Positions 53,698 to 62,237 of a stretch of DNA of 64,000 nucleotides are shown here, piece by piece. The stretch is taken from positions 1 to 64,000 of the forward strand of contig CAWDVK010000015.1 in assembly GCA_963805715.1 (NCBI GenBank), read 5' to 3'. The notes below the pieces were generated by a model. The model searched no databases, was not told the origin of the DNA, and was given only the letters and a program-made list of their open reading frames with translations. The stretch is from CAWDVK01 sp963805715. GTDB taxonomy: Bacteria; Actinomycetota; Actinomycetes; Streptosporangiales; Streptosporangiaceae. Made by a program: the position numbers and the translations under genes. The stretch's first letter is position 1. Every line of letters starts with the position of its first letter.

Positions 53698-54645
53698 CTA
53701 GTCGGGCGGTGCCCGCAGGCCTGCCCGTTCGGCGCCGGCGCTGGCATCCGGCACGGCCTGCGGCTGAGCGGTCCGGCTCCCGTCCCACGGCCGCGCCCGG
53801 GCCAGCCAGACGGCGGCCAGCACGAACAGGACGGCGCACAGGGTCCAGCCGAGCGCGGTGGTCCCGACCCCGACGTACTTCAGCCCGGAGGCGAAGATGA
53901 CGAAGGTGATGGCCGGCCTGATGTAGCGGTCCGGCGCGCGGGCGGACAGCAGCGAGCCGATCAGCACGGCGGGCACGCTGCCGATGACGATCGACGTGGT
54001 GACCGCGAACTCGACATGGCCGAAGGCCAGCGCGCCGAGCGCCGCCGCGAGCGTCAGCGGCACCGCCTGCGTCAGGTCAGTTCCGACCAGCTGGCCGGCC
54101 CGCAGCGCCGGGTAGAGGAACAGCAGCAGCACGATCATGAGCGAGCCCGAGCCGACCGAGGTCATCCCGACGATGAGGCCGCCGATCGCGCCGATGGCCA
54201 CGGTGGCCAGCGGCCTGCAGGTGATCTCGCTGACATGGCCGCGCCGGGTGTTCCCGCCGCGCAGGTCCAGGGCGTAGCGCAGGACCATGGCCGCAGCGCC
54301 GGCCAGCAGCGCGGCGCCCAGCGCGATCTCCACCCGGTGCTGCGCCGCGCTGCTGCTGCCGAGCCGGTGCAGCAGGTAAGCGCCGGCGAAGGCCATCGGC
54401 ACCGAGCCGGCTGTCAGCCAGCCGACCAGCCGCAGGTTCACCGTGCCGTTGCGCAGGTGCACCGCGGCGCCGACCGGGCGCATGAGCACGGCGGCCACCA
54501 GGTCACTGGAGATGGCGGCCGACGGCCGGACGCCGAACACCAGGATGAGCATGGGCGTCATCAGCGCGCCGCCCCCGGCGCCGGTCAGGCCCACCAGCAG
54601 GCCGACCACGGCGCTGCCGAGGACGATGTAGGGGTCGATGCCCAT
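53698..54645 (-). CDS. TauE/SafE (DUF81) family permease
   Basis: A 315-residue membrane protein with about eight helices in two repeats. The N-terminal repeat has VVGLLVGLTGAGGGALMTPM and the second has IGGLIVGMTSVGSGSLMIVL, the family's duplicated Gly-rich motif. Members export organosulfonates, sulfite or other small anions. GGAGG lies four bases before the ATG at 54645. It stands alone, and no sulfur genes are nearby, so the substrate is open. Confidence 0.88.
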   Translation of the reverse strand: MGIDPYIVLGSAVVGLLVGLTGAGGGALMTPMLILVFGVRPSAAISSDLVAAVLMRPVGAAVHLRNGTVNLRLVGWLTAGSVPMAFAGAYLLHRLGSSSAAQHRVEIALGAALLAGAAAMVLRYALDLRGGNTRRGHVSEITCRPLATVAIGAIGGLIVGMTSVGSGSLMIVLLLFLYPALRAGQLVGTDLTQAVPLTLAAALGALAFGHVEFAVTTSIVIGSVPAVLIGSLLSARAPDRYIRPAITFVIFASGLKYVGVGTTALGWTLCAVLFVLAAVWLARARPWDGSRTAQPQAVPDASAGAERAGLRAPPD

Positions 54646-54981
54646 CCGGCCTCCGGTCATCCCTGCGCCGCGGCCCGGCGGCTGCGCGACCGACCGCACT
54701 CGGACGCGATCAGCCAAGGTACCGTGAATGCTGGCCGGATTGATGGGGATGGCAGGCCAGGCCAGCCGGGCCTCGGCCGTCGGGCGAGCGCCGAGCCTGC
54801 TCCCGGCGCGGCGGCCGGCGACAGCGGCATCCCGGTGCCCGGCTGGTGCGTCTGCTCCCCTCTGGCGCGACCTGGTCGTGCAGCCAGCGGCTGGGGCGGC
54901 ATGGTCCTGCTCGTCCCTGGTGGCCGAGAAGAAGCAGGCAGCCGGATCAGCCGCACCCGGCAGCGTCGGTACTCTGTAACG
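54646..54981. other. 336-base divergent gap between TauE and radical SAM genes
   Basis: No gene is seen. It contains the radical SAM -10 box near its end, listed separately. I see no repeat or stable hairpin worth naming. Confidence 0.4.
54970..54975 (+). promoter_or_regulatory. -10 box of a leaderless radical SAM transcript
   Basis: TACTCT is followed by six bases and then the ATG, with no ribosome-binding site in between. It fits TANNNT with the start site at the ATG. Confidence 0.5.
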
Positions 54982-56940
54982 ATGCCTGTGCAGTCGGTGT
55001 ACCCGCAGCTCGAGCCGCTGCTCCCGCTCGTGCGCAAGCCGGTCCAGTATGTCGGCGGCGAGCTGAACTCCGTGGTCAAGGACTGGGACGCCGCCGATGT
55101 GCGGTGGGCCCTGATGTACCCGGACGCCTACGAGGTCGGGCTGCCGAATCAGGGCGTCCAGATCCTGTACGAGGTCCTGAACGAGCGCGACGGCGTGCTC
55201 GCGGAGCGGACCTACAGCGTCTGGCCGGACCTGGAGAAACTGATGCGCGAGCATCGGGTGCCCCAGTTCACTGTCGATGCGCACCGCCCGGTCAGCGCCT
55301 TCGACGTGCTCGGGGTGAGCTTCGCCACCGAGCTCGGCTACACCAACCTGCTGACCGCGCTGGACCTGGCCGGCATCCCGCTGAGCGCCGCGGGCCGCGG
55401 CGAGGGCCACCCGGTGGTGCTGGCCGGCGGGCACGCCGCGTTCAACCCCGAGCCCATCGCCGAGTTCATCGACGGGGCGGTGCTCGGCGACGGCGAGGAA
55501 GCGGTGCTGGCCATCACCGAGCTGATCAGGCAGTGGAAGGGGGCCGGGCGGCCGGGCGGCCGGGACGGCCTGCTGCTGCGGCTCGCCTCGGCCGGCGGCG
55601 TGTACGTGCCGCGCTTCTACGACGTGGACTACCTGCCGGACGGCGCGATCGGCCAGGTCACGCCGAACCGGCCAGGCGTCCCGCGGGCGGTGGCCAAGCA
55701 CACGGTGATGGACCTGGATTCCTGGCAGTACCCGGCCAGGCCGCTGGTCCCGGTGGCCGAGTCGGTGCATGAGCGGTTCAGCGTGGAGATCTTCCGCGGC
55801 TGCACCCGCGGCTGCCGGTTCTGCCAGGCCGGCATGATTACCCGGCCGGTTCGGGAGCGGTCGATCTCCGCGATCGGCGACATGGTCCAGACGGGCCTGC
55901 AGGCAAGCGGATTCTCCGAGGTCGGGCTGCTGTCGCTGTCCAGCGCCGACCACAGCGAGATCAACGACATAGCGGTCGGGCTGGCCGACCGCTACGAGGG
56001 CACCAACACCGGCCTGTCGCTGCCGTCGACCAGGGTCGACGCCTTCAACGTCACGCTCGCCGATGAGTTCAGCCGGAACGGGCGGCGGTCGGGCCTGACG
56101 TTCGCGCCGGAGGGCGGCACGGACCGGATCCGCAAGGTGATCAACAAGATGGTCACCGAGGACGACCTGATCAGGACGGTCACGACCGCTTATGCGAGCG
56201 GCTGGCGGCAGGTCAAGCTCTACTTCATGTGCGGCCTGCCCACCGAGACCGATGCGGACGTGCTGGCGATCGCGCAGGTCGCGCGGCGGGTGATCGAGGC
56301 CGGGCGCGCGGCCAGCGGCCGGCGGGACATCCGCTGCACGATCTCGATCGGCGGCTTCGTGCCGAAGCCGCACACCCCGTTCCAGTGGGCCGCCCAGTGT
56401 GATCACGAGACTGTCGACGCGAGACTGCGGGCCCTGGGCAACGCGATCAGGGCCGACCGCGGCTCTGGCAAGGCGGTCGGCTTCCGGTACCACGACGGCA
56501 GGCCGGGGATCGTGGAGGGGCTGCTGTCCCGCGGCGACCGCCGGGTGGCCAAGGTCATCCGGATGGCCTGGGAAGACGGCGCCAGGTTCGACGGCTGGAG
56601 CGAGGGTTTCTCGTTCGAGCGCTGGGAGCGGTGCGCGGCCCGGGCGCTGGCCGCCGACGGCGTCGACCTGGCCTGGTACACGACACGGGAACGGCCGTAC
56701 GACGAGGTGCTGCCCTGGGACCACCTGGACGCGGGCCTGGACCGCGACTGGCTGTGGCAGGACTGGCAGGCGGCCATCGCCCCGGCCGGCGCCGCCGAGG
56801 TCGAGGACTGCCGGTGGACGCCCTGCTTCGAGTGCGGTGTCTGCCCGGCCATGGGAACCGAGATCGAGACCGGGCCGAGCGGGCAGCGGCTGCTGCCGCT
56901 GACGGCTGCCGGGCGTCCCGCCGACGGGACCGGGTCCTAG
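54982..56940 (+). CDS. TIGR03960-family radical SAM protein
   Basis: A 652-residue protein with an N-terminal B12-binding-like domain (MYPDAYEVGLPNQGVQILYE) and a radical SAM core whose cluster motif is CTRGCRFC at about residue 274. Further blocks are LTFAPEGGTDRIRKVINK and FVPKPHTPFQW. The C-terminus has a CFECGVC motif that could hold metal. The family is paired with DUF2344 proteins throughout actinobacteria, here two bases downstream. The reaction is not established; a role in tRNA or rRNA modification has been considered because rne and ribosomal protein genes follow. Confidence 0.9.
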   Translation: MPVQSVYPQLEPLLPLVRKPVQYVGGELNSVVKDWDAADVRWALMYPDAYEVGLPNQGVQILYEVLNERDGVLAERTYSVWPDLEKLMREHRVPQFTVDAHRPVSAFDVLGVSFATELGYTNLLTALDLAGIPLSAAGRGEGHPVVLAGGHAAFNPEPIAEFIDGAVLGDGEEAVLAITELIRQWKGAGRPGGRDGLLLRLASAGGVYVPRFYDVDYLPDGAIGQVTPNRPGVPRAVAKHTVMDLDSWQYPARPLVPVAESVHERFSVEIFRGCTRGCRFCQAGMITRPVRERSISAIGDMVQTGLQASGFSEVGLLSLSSADHSEINDIAVGLADRYEGTNTGLSLPSTRVDAFNVTLADEFSRNGRRSGLTFAPEGGTDRIRKVINKMVTEDDLIRTVTTAYASGWRQVKLYFMCGLPTETDADVLAIAQVARRVIEAGRAASGRRDIRCTISIGGFVPKPHTPFQWAAQCDHETVDARLRALGNAIRADRGSGKAVGFRYHDGRPGIVEGLLSRGDRRVAKVIRMAWEDGARFDGWSEGFSFERWERCAARALAADGVDLAWYTTRERPYDEVLPWDHLDAGLDRDWLWQDWQAAIAPAGAAEVEDCRWTPCFECGVCPAMGTEIETGPSGQRLLPLTAAGRPADGTGS

Positions 56941-56942
56941 CC

Positions 56943-57953
56943 ATGGCCCGCCCGTCGCCGGATGGCCCGCCGCCCGCGCCGCCCGTCCAGCGCCTGACGA
57001 TCAGGTACGCTAAGAGAGGCAGGATGCGTTTCGCGAGCCATCGGGACATCGCGCGCGCGGTTGAGCGGGGAGTACGGATGGCCGGCTTGCCGGTCGCTTA
57101 CTCGGCGGGATTCTCCCCGCATCCGAAGATCTCGTACATCGGCGGGGCTCCCACGGGGGCAGCCAGCGAGGCCGAGTACCTTGAGATCGCTCTGACCGGG
57201 AGCCGCGAGCCGGCTGATGTGCTGAGCAGGCTCGGCAAGGCACTGCCAGACGGGATTGACGTGATCGAGGTCGTGGACACAGCCAGCGCGCCCGAGGCGC
57301 TGCGGCTTGAGGCCTCGGCGTGGGAAGTCGTGCTGCCCGGGGTGACGCCAGACGAGGCGGAACGGGCGGCTGCGGTGTTCATGGCTGCCGCGGAAGCGGA
57401 AGTGGAACGCCTGACGAGCAAGGGGATCCGGCGGTTTGACAGCCGGGCCGCCGTGGTCACGCTGGAGGTTGTCCGGCGAGCCGCGGAGGCGCAGGTAGCC
57501 GGATGTGCGATACTTCGAATGGTTGTTCGGCACTTGACACCTGCCGTCCGACCCGATGACATCTTGGCTGCGCTCCGCCAAATGTCGGCCCTCGCACCGT
57601 CGTCGCCCCCGCTGGCGACGCGCCTGGCGCAGGGGCCGATCGGACTGGTGCGTGCGGCCGCCGGGGCTGGCATGCCCGGCTGCGGTCCGGCTGAGCAGGC
57701 CGGACCCGCCGGGCTGCTCAGCAGCCCGGCGGCGGTACCCCAGCCGCACGGGCGGGGCACCGCACAAGGACAAGAAAAGGCAACGCGCCTGGATGCGGAG
57801 ATCGCCCTGCCGGCGAACGCCGCACCGGTGAGCGCGTACGAACAGCTCCCGCGCGGCGCGGAGCGGCCAGCTATGGTGGGCTGCGCCCGGGAGCCTGACG
57901 GGAGAGATTGCCCGGATGCTCGAGATCGAGCGACCCAACAGAGAGTCCGCTGA
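56943..57953 (+). CDS. TIGR03936/DUF2344 family protein
   Basis: A 336-residue protein whose first 220 residues match DUF2344: LTIRYAKRGRMRFASHRDIARA, then AYSAGFSPHPKISYIGGAP and EYLEIALTG. The remaining 110 residues are a low-complexity, probably disordered tail that extends 38 bases into the rne gene. It is cotranscribed with the radical SAM gene and presumably acts with it. The start is the ATG two bases after the radical SAM stop. Confidence 0.88.
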   Translation: MARPSPDGPPPAPPVQRLTIRYAKRGRMRFASHRDIARAVERGVRMAGLPVAYSAGFSPHPKISYIGGAPTGAASEAEYLEIALTGSREPADVLSRLGKALPDGIDVIEVVDTASAPEALRLEASAWEVVLPGVTPDEAERAAAVFMAAAEAEVERLTSKGIRRFDSRAAVVTLEVVRRAAEAQVAGCAILRMVVRHLTPAVRPDDILAALRQMSALAPSSPPLATRLAQGPIGLVRAAAGAGMPGCGPAEQAGPAGLLSSPAAVPQPHGRGTAQGQEKATRLDAEIALPANAAPVSAYEQLPRGAERPAMVGCAREPDGRDCPDARDRATQQRVR

Positions 57954-60900
57954 GACATCAGCCGGGACTGGCCAGGACAGCACAGGCCAGGGCAGCCAGG
58001 GCCGCGGATTGCTCCGCAGGGCACGGCGAGCCGTGAGCAGGCCCGCGGGGCCGCCAGCGGCTGCTGCCGACGACAGCCAGGGCGGCTCAGCCGGAGCGGC
58101 ACCTGCCGAGGCCGGCGGCCCGGCGGCAGTCAGCTTCACCGCGCCGTCGGTCAGCGGCGAGACGGCCGGCAGCGGCGGGACGGGATCGCCTGGCGCCCCG
58201 GCCAGCGCGCAGGCCGGGAACGCCGCAGCGGCCGGGGAGCAGGCCGCGCCCCGGCGCCGCCGCTCGAGCCGTCCGGCGGGCGGCCAGCCGCAGGCCGCAG
58301 AGGCATCAGCGCCGCCGCCTGAGGCAGCGCCGGCCAGCCCCGCGCCGGCCGGTCTCGCGCCGGGCAGTCCTGCGCCGGGCAGCCCGGCGTCGGCCGGCGC
58401 CGCCCAGCCGCCGCCGGTCAGCTTCCAGCCGCCGGTGGTCATCTTCCAGCCGCCGGACATCAGCGCTGGCCGCGCTGCGGCTCGCCGGCCTGGCCCGGCT
58501 GACTCCGAGGGCGGGGACAGTGACGCCACGGCCGAGGCCGCCCGCGAGGGCGACGGCGAGCCGGGCGGCAGCGCCGGGCGCCGCCGCCGCCGTGGTGGCC
58601 GGGGTAAGGGCCGCGCTGCCGGCAACGGCGAGCCCGGGTCCGACGAGGCAGCCGGGGGTGCCGAGGGCCGGGCGGCCGGCCAGCCAGGCTCCGGTGAGCA
58701 GGGTGATGGCGCCGGGCGCGGTCCCGGCGGTGAGAGCGACGAGCAGGCCGACGGAGGCGATGCCGACGGGAGCACCGCACCCGCCCGCCGCCGCCGTCGG
58801 CGGCGGCGGACCGGCTCGGGCGACGCGGAGCCCGTCGTCGAGGCGGACGACCCGCCGAACACGGTCGTGCATGTCCGGGCGCCCCGCGCGGCGGCCGCCG
58901 CGGACGTCTCCGATGTCCGGTCGGTCAAGGGGTCAACCCGGCTGGAGGCCAAGCGGCAGCGGCGGCGCGAGGGCCGCGAGTCCGGCCGGCGCCGCCCGCC
59001 GATCATCACCGAGTCGGAGTTCCTGGCCCGGCGCGAGGCGGTCGAGCGGGTCATGATCGTGCGCCAGCGTGGCGACCGGACCCAGATCGCCGTGCTGGAA
59101 GACGGCATCCTGGTCGAGCACTACGTGGACAAGGCCAGCCACCAGTCCTACGTCGGGAACGTGTACCTGGGCAAGGTGCAGAACGTGCTGCCCTCGATGG
59201 AGGCCGCGTTCGTCGACATCGGCAAGGGCCGCAACGCGGTGCTGTACGCGGGCGAGGTCAACTTCGATGCCAGCGGCCTGGAGGGTGAGTCCAAGCGCAT
59301 CGAGTCGGCACTGAAGTCCGGCCAGTCGATCCTCGTGCAGGTCACTAAGGACCCGATCGGGCACAAGGGCGCGCGGCTGACCAGCCAGGTGAGCCTGCCC
59401 GGCCGCTACCTGGTCTACGTGCCCGGCGCCAGCATGACCGGTATCAGCCGCAAGCTGCCCGACACCGAGCGGGCCCGGCTGAAGCAGATCCTCAAGCAGG
59501 TCATGCCGGAGCACGCGGGCGTCATCGTCAGGACGGCTGCCGAGGGCGCGTCGGAGGAGGAGCTGGCCAGGGACGTCGCGAGGCTGTCCGCCCAGTGGGA
59601 GGCCATCGAGCGCAAGGCGAAGACGGCGGCGGCCCCCGAGCTCCTGTACAGCGAGCCGGACCTGACCATCCGGGTGGTCAGGGACATCTTCAACGAGGAC
59701 TTCACCAAGCTGGTCGTGGCCAGCGACAGCGAGTGGGACCTGGTCGACGAGTACGTCCGCTACGTGGCACCGCACCTGGCCGACCGGCTGGAGCGGTGGC
59801 CCGGCGGCGGCGAGCCGGACGGCGACGAGAAGGACGTGTTCGCCGCCTACCGCGTCGACGAGCAGCTGGCCAAGGCGCTTGAGCGGAAGGTCTGGCTGCC
59901 CAGCGGAGGCTCCCTGGTCATCGATACCACCGAGGCCATGACGGTGATCGATGTCAACACCGGCAAGTTCACCGGTCAGGGCGGGAACCTCGAGCAGACG
60001 GTGACCCGCAACAACCTGGAGGCTGCCGAGGAGATCGTGCGGCAGCTCCGGCTGCGCGACGTGGGCGGCATCATCGTGATCGACTTCATCGACATGGTGC
60101 TGGAGAGCAACCGCGAGCTCGTGCTGCGCCGGCTGCTGGAGTGCCTGGCCCGGGACCGGACCAAGCATCAGGTGGCCGAGGTGACGTCGCTCGGGCTGGT
60201 GCAGATGACCCGCAAGCGCGTCGGCTCCGGTCTGCTGGAGGCATTCTCGGTGCCTTGCGAGCATTGCAGCGGCCGCGGCGTGGTCGTGTCGCTGGAGCCG
60301 GTTGACCACGCTCCGGCCCGCGGTCGCGGTGACGACGACAGCCGCCGCGACGGCCGCGGCCAGCAGGACCGGTCCAGGTCCGGCCGCGGGCGGCAGGCGG
60401 CCAGGCCCGGAGGTCACGGACGCGGCGCCGCCGGCGACGAGCAGGGCGACGCCGCGGCCGCCAACGGCCAGGCCAGGACGGACCAGGCGGACCAGGCGGA
60501 CCAGGCGGACCAGGCCGAGGCGGCTGGCGGCCGCCCCGGCGACGGGCCAGCCCGACCTGGCGCTCAGGACGCGGAATCTGTTCCGGCCGCAGCGGCCGGC
60601 GACGAGCTGCAGGCGGGCAACGACGGGCCGGACGCAGGCCCGGGCCCGGCTGGCACCGCGCCGGGCGGCCGGCGCCGCCGCCGAGGCGGCCAGCGATCGG
60701 CCGCTGCCCCGGACAGCGCAACGGCCGGGTCGGCTGAGATCGCTGGCACGCAGATGGCCGGCCAGCCGGGCCTGCCTGGCCCTGGCGACCAGGTGAGCCA
60801 GAGCGCGCCGGCCGGGACGGCCCGGCTGGCCGGTGCCAGTGAGCCGACCGGCGATGCGCCTCCGGCCAGTTCGCCGGAGCCAGCCGAGCTGACCGGGTCA

Positions 60901-61191
60901 GCCGAAGCAGCCAGCCCGATCAGAGCGACTGAGCAGGACGGCCCGGCGCGGCCCGCGACCAGGCGCCGCCGTGCGCAGTCGCGCAAGCAGTCCGGGCCCG
61001 CCGGGGACCAGTCCGGGAGCGGCCAGTCCGGGCCCGCCGGGGACCAGTCCGGGAGCGGCCAGTCCGGGAGCGGCCAGTCCGGGCCCGCCGGGGACCAGTC
61101 CGGAAGCGGCCAGTCCGGGTCGGCCGGCGGCGCGGGCGAGGGCCAGCCGGCCGGGCTCGCGCAGGCTGCCGCGGAGCAGCCGGGCAGCTAG
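57916..61191 (+). CDS. rne: ribonuclease E/G
   Basis: A 1091-residue endoribonuclease for mRNA decay and rRNA processing. The catalytic core spans about residues 375-795: S1 domain SYVGNVYLGKVQNVLPSMEA near 410, the DNase I-like fold with catalytic Asp in VIDVNTGKFTG and in VIDFIDMVLES (about residues 678 and 722), and the Zn-link CEHCSGRG. The 370-residue N-terminal and 300-residue C-terminal arms are Gly/Ala/Pro/Arg-rich and disordered, with RRRRRGGRGKGR-like basic patches that likely bind RNA. The ATG at 57916 overlaps the DUF2344 gene by 38 bases, with GGGAG upstream. Confidence 0.94.
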   Translation: MLEIERPNRESAETSAGTGQDSTGQGSQGRGLLRRARRAVSRPAGPPAAAADDSQGGSAGAAPAEAGGPAAVSFTAPSVSGETAGSGGTGSPGAPASAQAGNAAAAGEQAAPRRRRSSRPAGGQPQAAEASAPPPEAAPASPAPAGLAPGSPAPGSPASAGAAQPPPVSFQPPVVIFQPPDISAGRAAARRPGPADSEGGDSDATAEAAREGDGEPGGSAGRRRRRGGRGKGRAAGNGEPGSDEAAGGAEGRAAGQPGSGEQGDGAGRGPGGESDEQADGGDADGSTAPARRRRRRRRTGSGDAEPVVEADDPPNTVVHVRAPRAAAAADVSDVRSVKGSTRLEAKRQRRREGRESGRRRPPIITESEFLARREAVERVMIVRQRGDRTQIAVLEDGILVEHYVDKASHQSYVGNVYLGKVQNVLPSMEAAFVDIGKGRNAVLYAGEVNFDASGLEGESKRIESALKSGQSILVQVTKDPIGHKGARLTSQVSLPGRYLVYVPGASMTGISRKLPDTERARLKQILKQVMPEHAGVIVRTAAEGASEEELARDVARLSAQWEAIERKAKTAAAPELLYSEPDLTIRVVRDIFNEDFTKLVVASDSEWDLVDEYVRYVAPHLADRLERWPGGGEPDGDEKDVFAAYRVDEQLAKALERKVWLPSGGSLVIDTTEAMTVIDVNTGKFTGQGGNLEQTVTRNNLEAAEEIVRQLRLRDVGGIIVIDFIDMVLESNRELVLRRLLECLARDRTKHQVAEVTSLGLVQMTRKRVGSGLLEAFSVPCEHCSGRGVVVSLEPVDHAPARGRGDDDSRRDGRGQQDRSRSGRGRQAARPGGHGRGAAGDEQGDAAAANGQARTDQADQADQADQAEAAGGRPGDGPARPGAQDAESVPAAAAGDELQAGNDGPDAGPGPAGTAPGGRRRRRGGQRSAAAPDSATAGSAEIAGTQMAGQPGLPGPGDQVSQSAPAGTARLAGASEPTGDAPPASSPEPAELTGSAEAASPIRATEQDGPARPATRRRRAQSRKQSGPAGDQSGSGQSGPAGDQSGSGQSGSGQSGPAGDQSGSGQSGSAGGAGEGQPAGLAQAAAEQPGS
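60988..61128 (+). repeat. 36/15-bp tandem repeats in the rne 3' end
   Basis: Three copies of a unit encoding QSGPAGDQSGSG, with shorter QSGSG units between, sit in the disordered C-terminal arm. A separate 9-base x4 repeat (DQA units) lies at 60481-60516. Confidence 0.92.
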
Positions 61192-61395
61192 ACCCGGCGC
61201 CGGCTGGGACACGGCCGCTGGCTGCAGGGACGGGCTGGTGTCTGATACCCTTAATGGTCGGCGCATGGGACGAATCCAGCGGTAACGCGGCTGGACCAAG
61301 CAGTGCGCACTGTAGGCAAGCCCGCTGCCCGGGAGATGCAGTAGTCACTCCGCGGATCTAGCGGCGAGCTGGCATAAGGGAGAGAGAGTTCTCGG

Positions 61396-61737
61396 GTGTA
61401 CGCGATCGTGCGCTGCGGTGGCAGGCAGGAGAAGGCGTCCGTCGACGACGTCCTGACCGTTGACAAGCTCGCAGGCGAGGTCGGGTCCAGCGTCCGGCTG
61501 CCCGCCTTGCTTGTCGTCGATGATGACAAGATCATCAGTGACCCGGCTGAGCTGGGCGGTTACGAGATCACGGCCGAGATCGTGGGTGCCGCGAGCGGTC
61601 CCAAGATCAACATGATCCAGTATAAGAACAAGACTGGCTATCGCCGCCGCCTCGGCCACCGGCAGAAGTACACCCAGATCAAGATCACCGGCATCAAGGC
61701 CGGCAAGGCCGCCGCCAGCGCGGGGAAGCAGGGCTGA
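61396..61737 (+). CDS. rplU: 50S ribosomal protein L21
   Basis: A 113-residue protein with the L21 fold. YAIVRCGGRQEKASVDDVL starts the protein, and YKNKTGYRRRLGHRQKYTQI is the family signature. The C-terminus is about ten residues longer than usual and Ala/Gly-rich. GTG start; GGGAGAGAGAG lies 8-18 bases upstream. The 204-base gap after rne contains TACCCT at 61246-61251, a possible -10 that would give a leader of about 145 bases. Confidence 0.97.
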   Translation: MYAIVRCGGRQEKASVDDVLTVDKLAGEVGSSVRLPALLVVDDDKIISDPAELGGYEITAEIVGAASGPKINMIQYKNKTGYRRRLGHRQKYTQIKITGIKAGKAAASAGKQG

Positions 61738-61738
61738 G

Positions 61739-62035
61739 ATGGCACACAAGAAGGGCGCATCATCCAGCCGTAACGGCCGGGACTCCAACGCCCAGCGGCT
61801 CGGCGTGAAGCGCTTCGGCGGGCAGCTGGTCGGGGCCGGCGAGATCATCGTGCGCCAGCACGGCACCCACTTCCACCCCGGCACCGGTGTCGGGCGCGGC
61901 GGGGACGACACGCTGTTCGCCCTGGTCAGCGGCAAGGTGGAGTTCGCGACCCGGCGCGGCCGTCGCGCTGTCAGCATCGTGCCCGCCGAGGCCGAGACGG
62001 CGGATACGCAGACCGCCGCGGCGAAGGTCGGCTAG
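61739..62035 (+). CDS. rpmA: 50S ribosomal protein L27
   Basis: A 98-residue protein. AHKKGASSSRNGRDSNAQRL places the N-terminus at the peptidyl-transferase centre; IIVRQHGTHFHPG is the core signature. It begins one base after the rplU stop. The usual rplU-rpmA-obg order is kept. Confidence 0.97.
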   Translation: MAHKKGASSSRNGRDSNAQRLGVKRFGGQLVGAGEIIVRQHGTHFHPGTGVGRGGDDTLFALVSGKVEFATRRGRRAVSIVPAEAETADTQTAAAKVG

Positions 62036-62067
62036 GGACAGCTCGCAGGCAGGCGACCAGGACTTTC

Positions 62068-62102
62068 GCGACGGGCGGGCCGGTGACCGGCCCGCCCGTC
62101 GC
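62068..62102 (+). terminator. hairpin between rpmA and obg
   Basis: A perfect 16-base stem GCGACGGGCGGGCCGG with a three-base loop is followed by GTGTTT. It lies 32 bases after rpmA, so it should end or attenuate the ribosomal protein transcript before obg. Confidence 0.8.
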
Positions 62103-62237
62103 GTGTTTCCCGGCCGTCACTCAGGGTCAGCAACCCGGACCTTCAACATCCGTTCACCGCCAGCCGTCACCCAGCGTCAGCCTCACCCAGCGCAAGGCCC
62201 GGAGCCGCGCTGCATCAGGAACAGGAAGGGCAGGACC

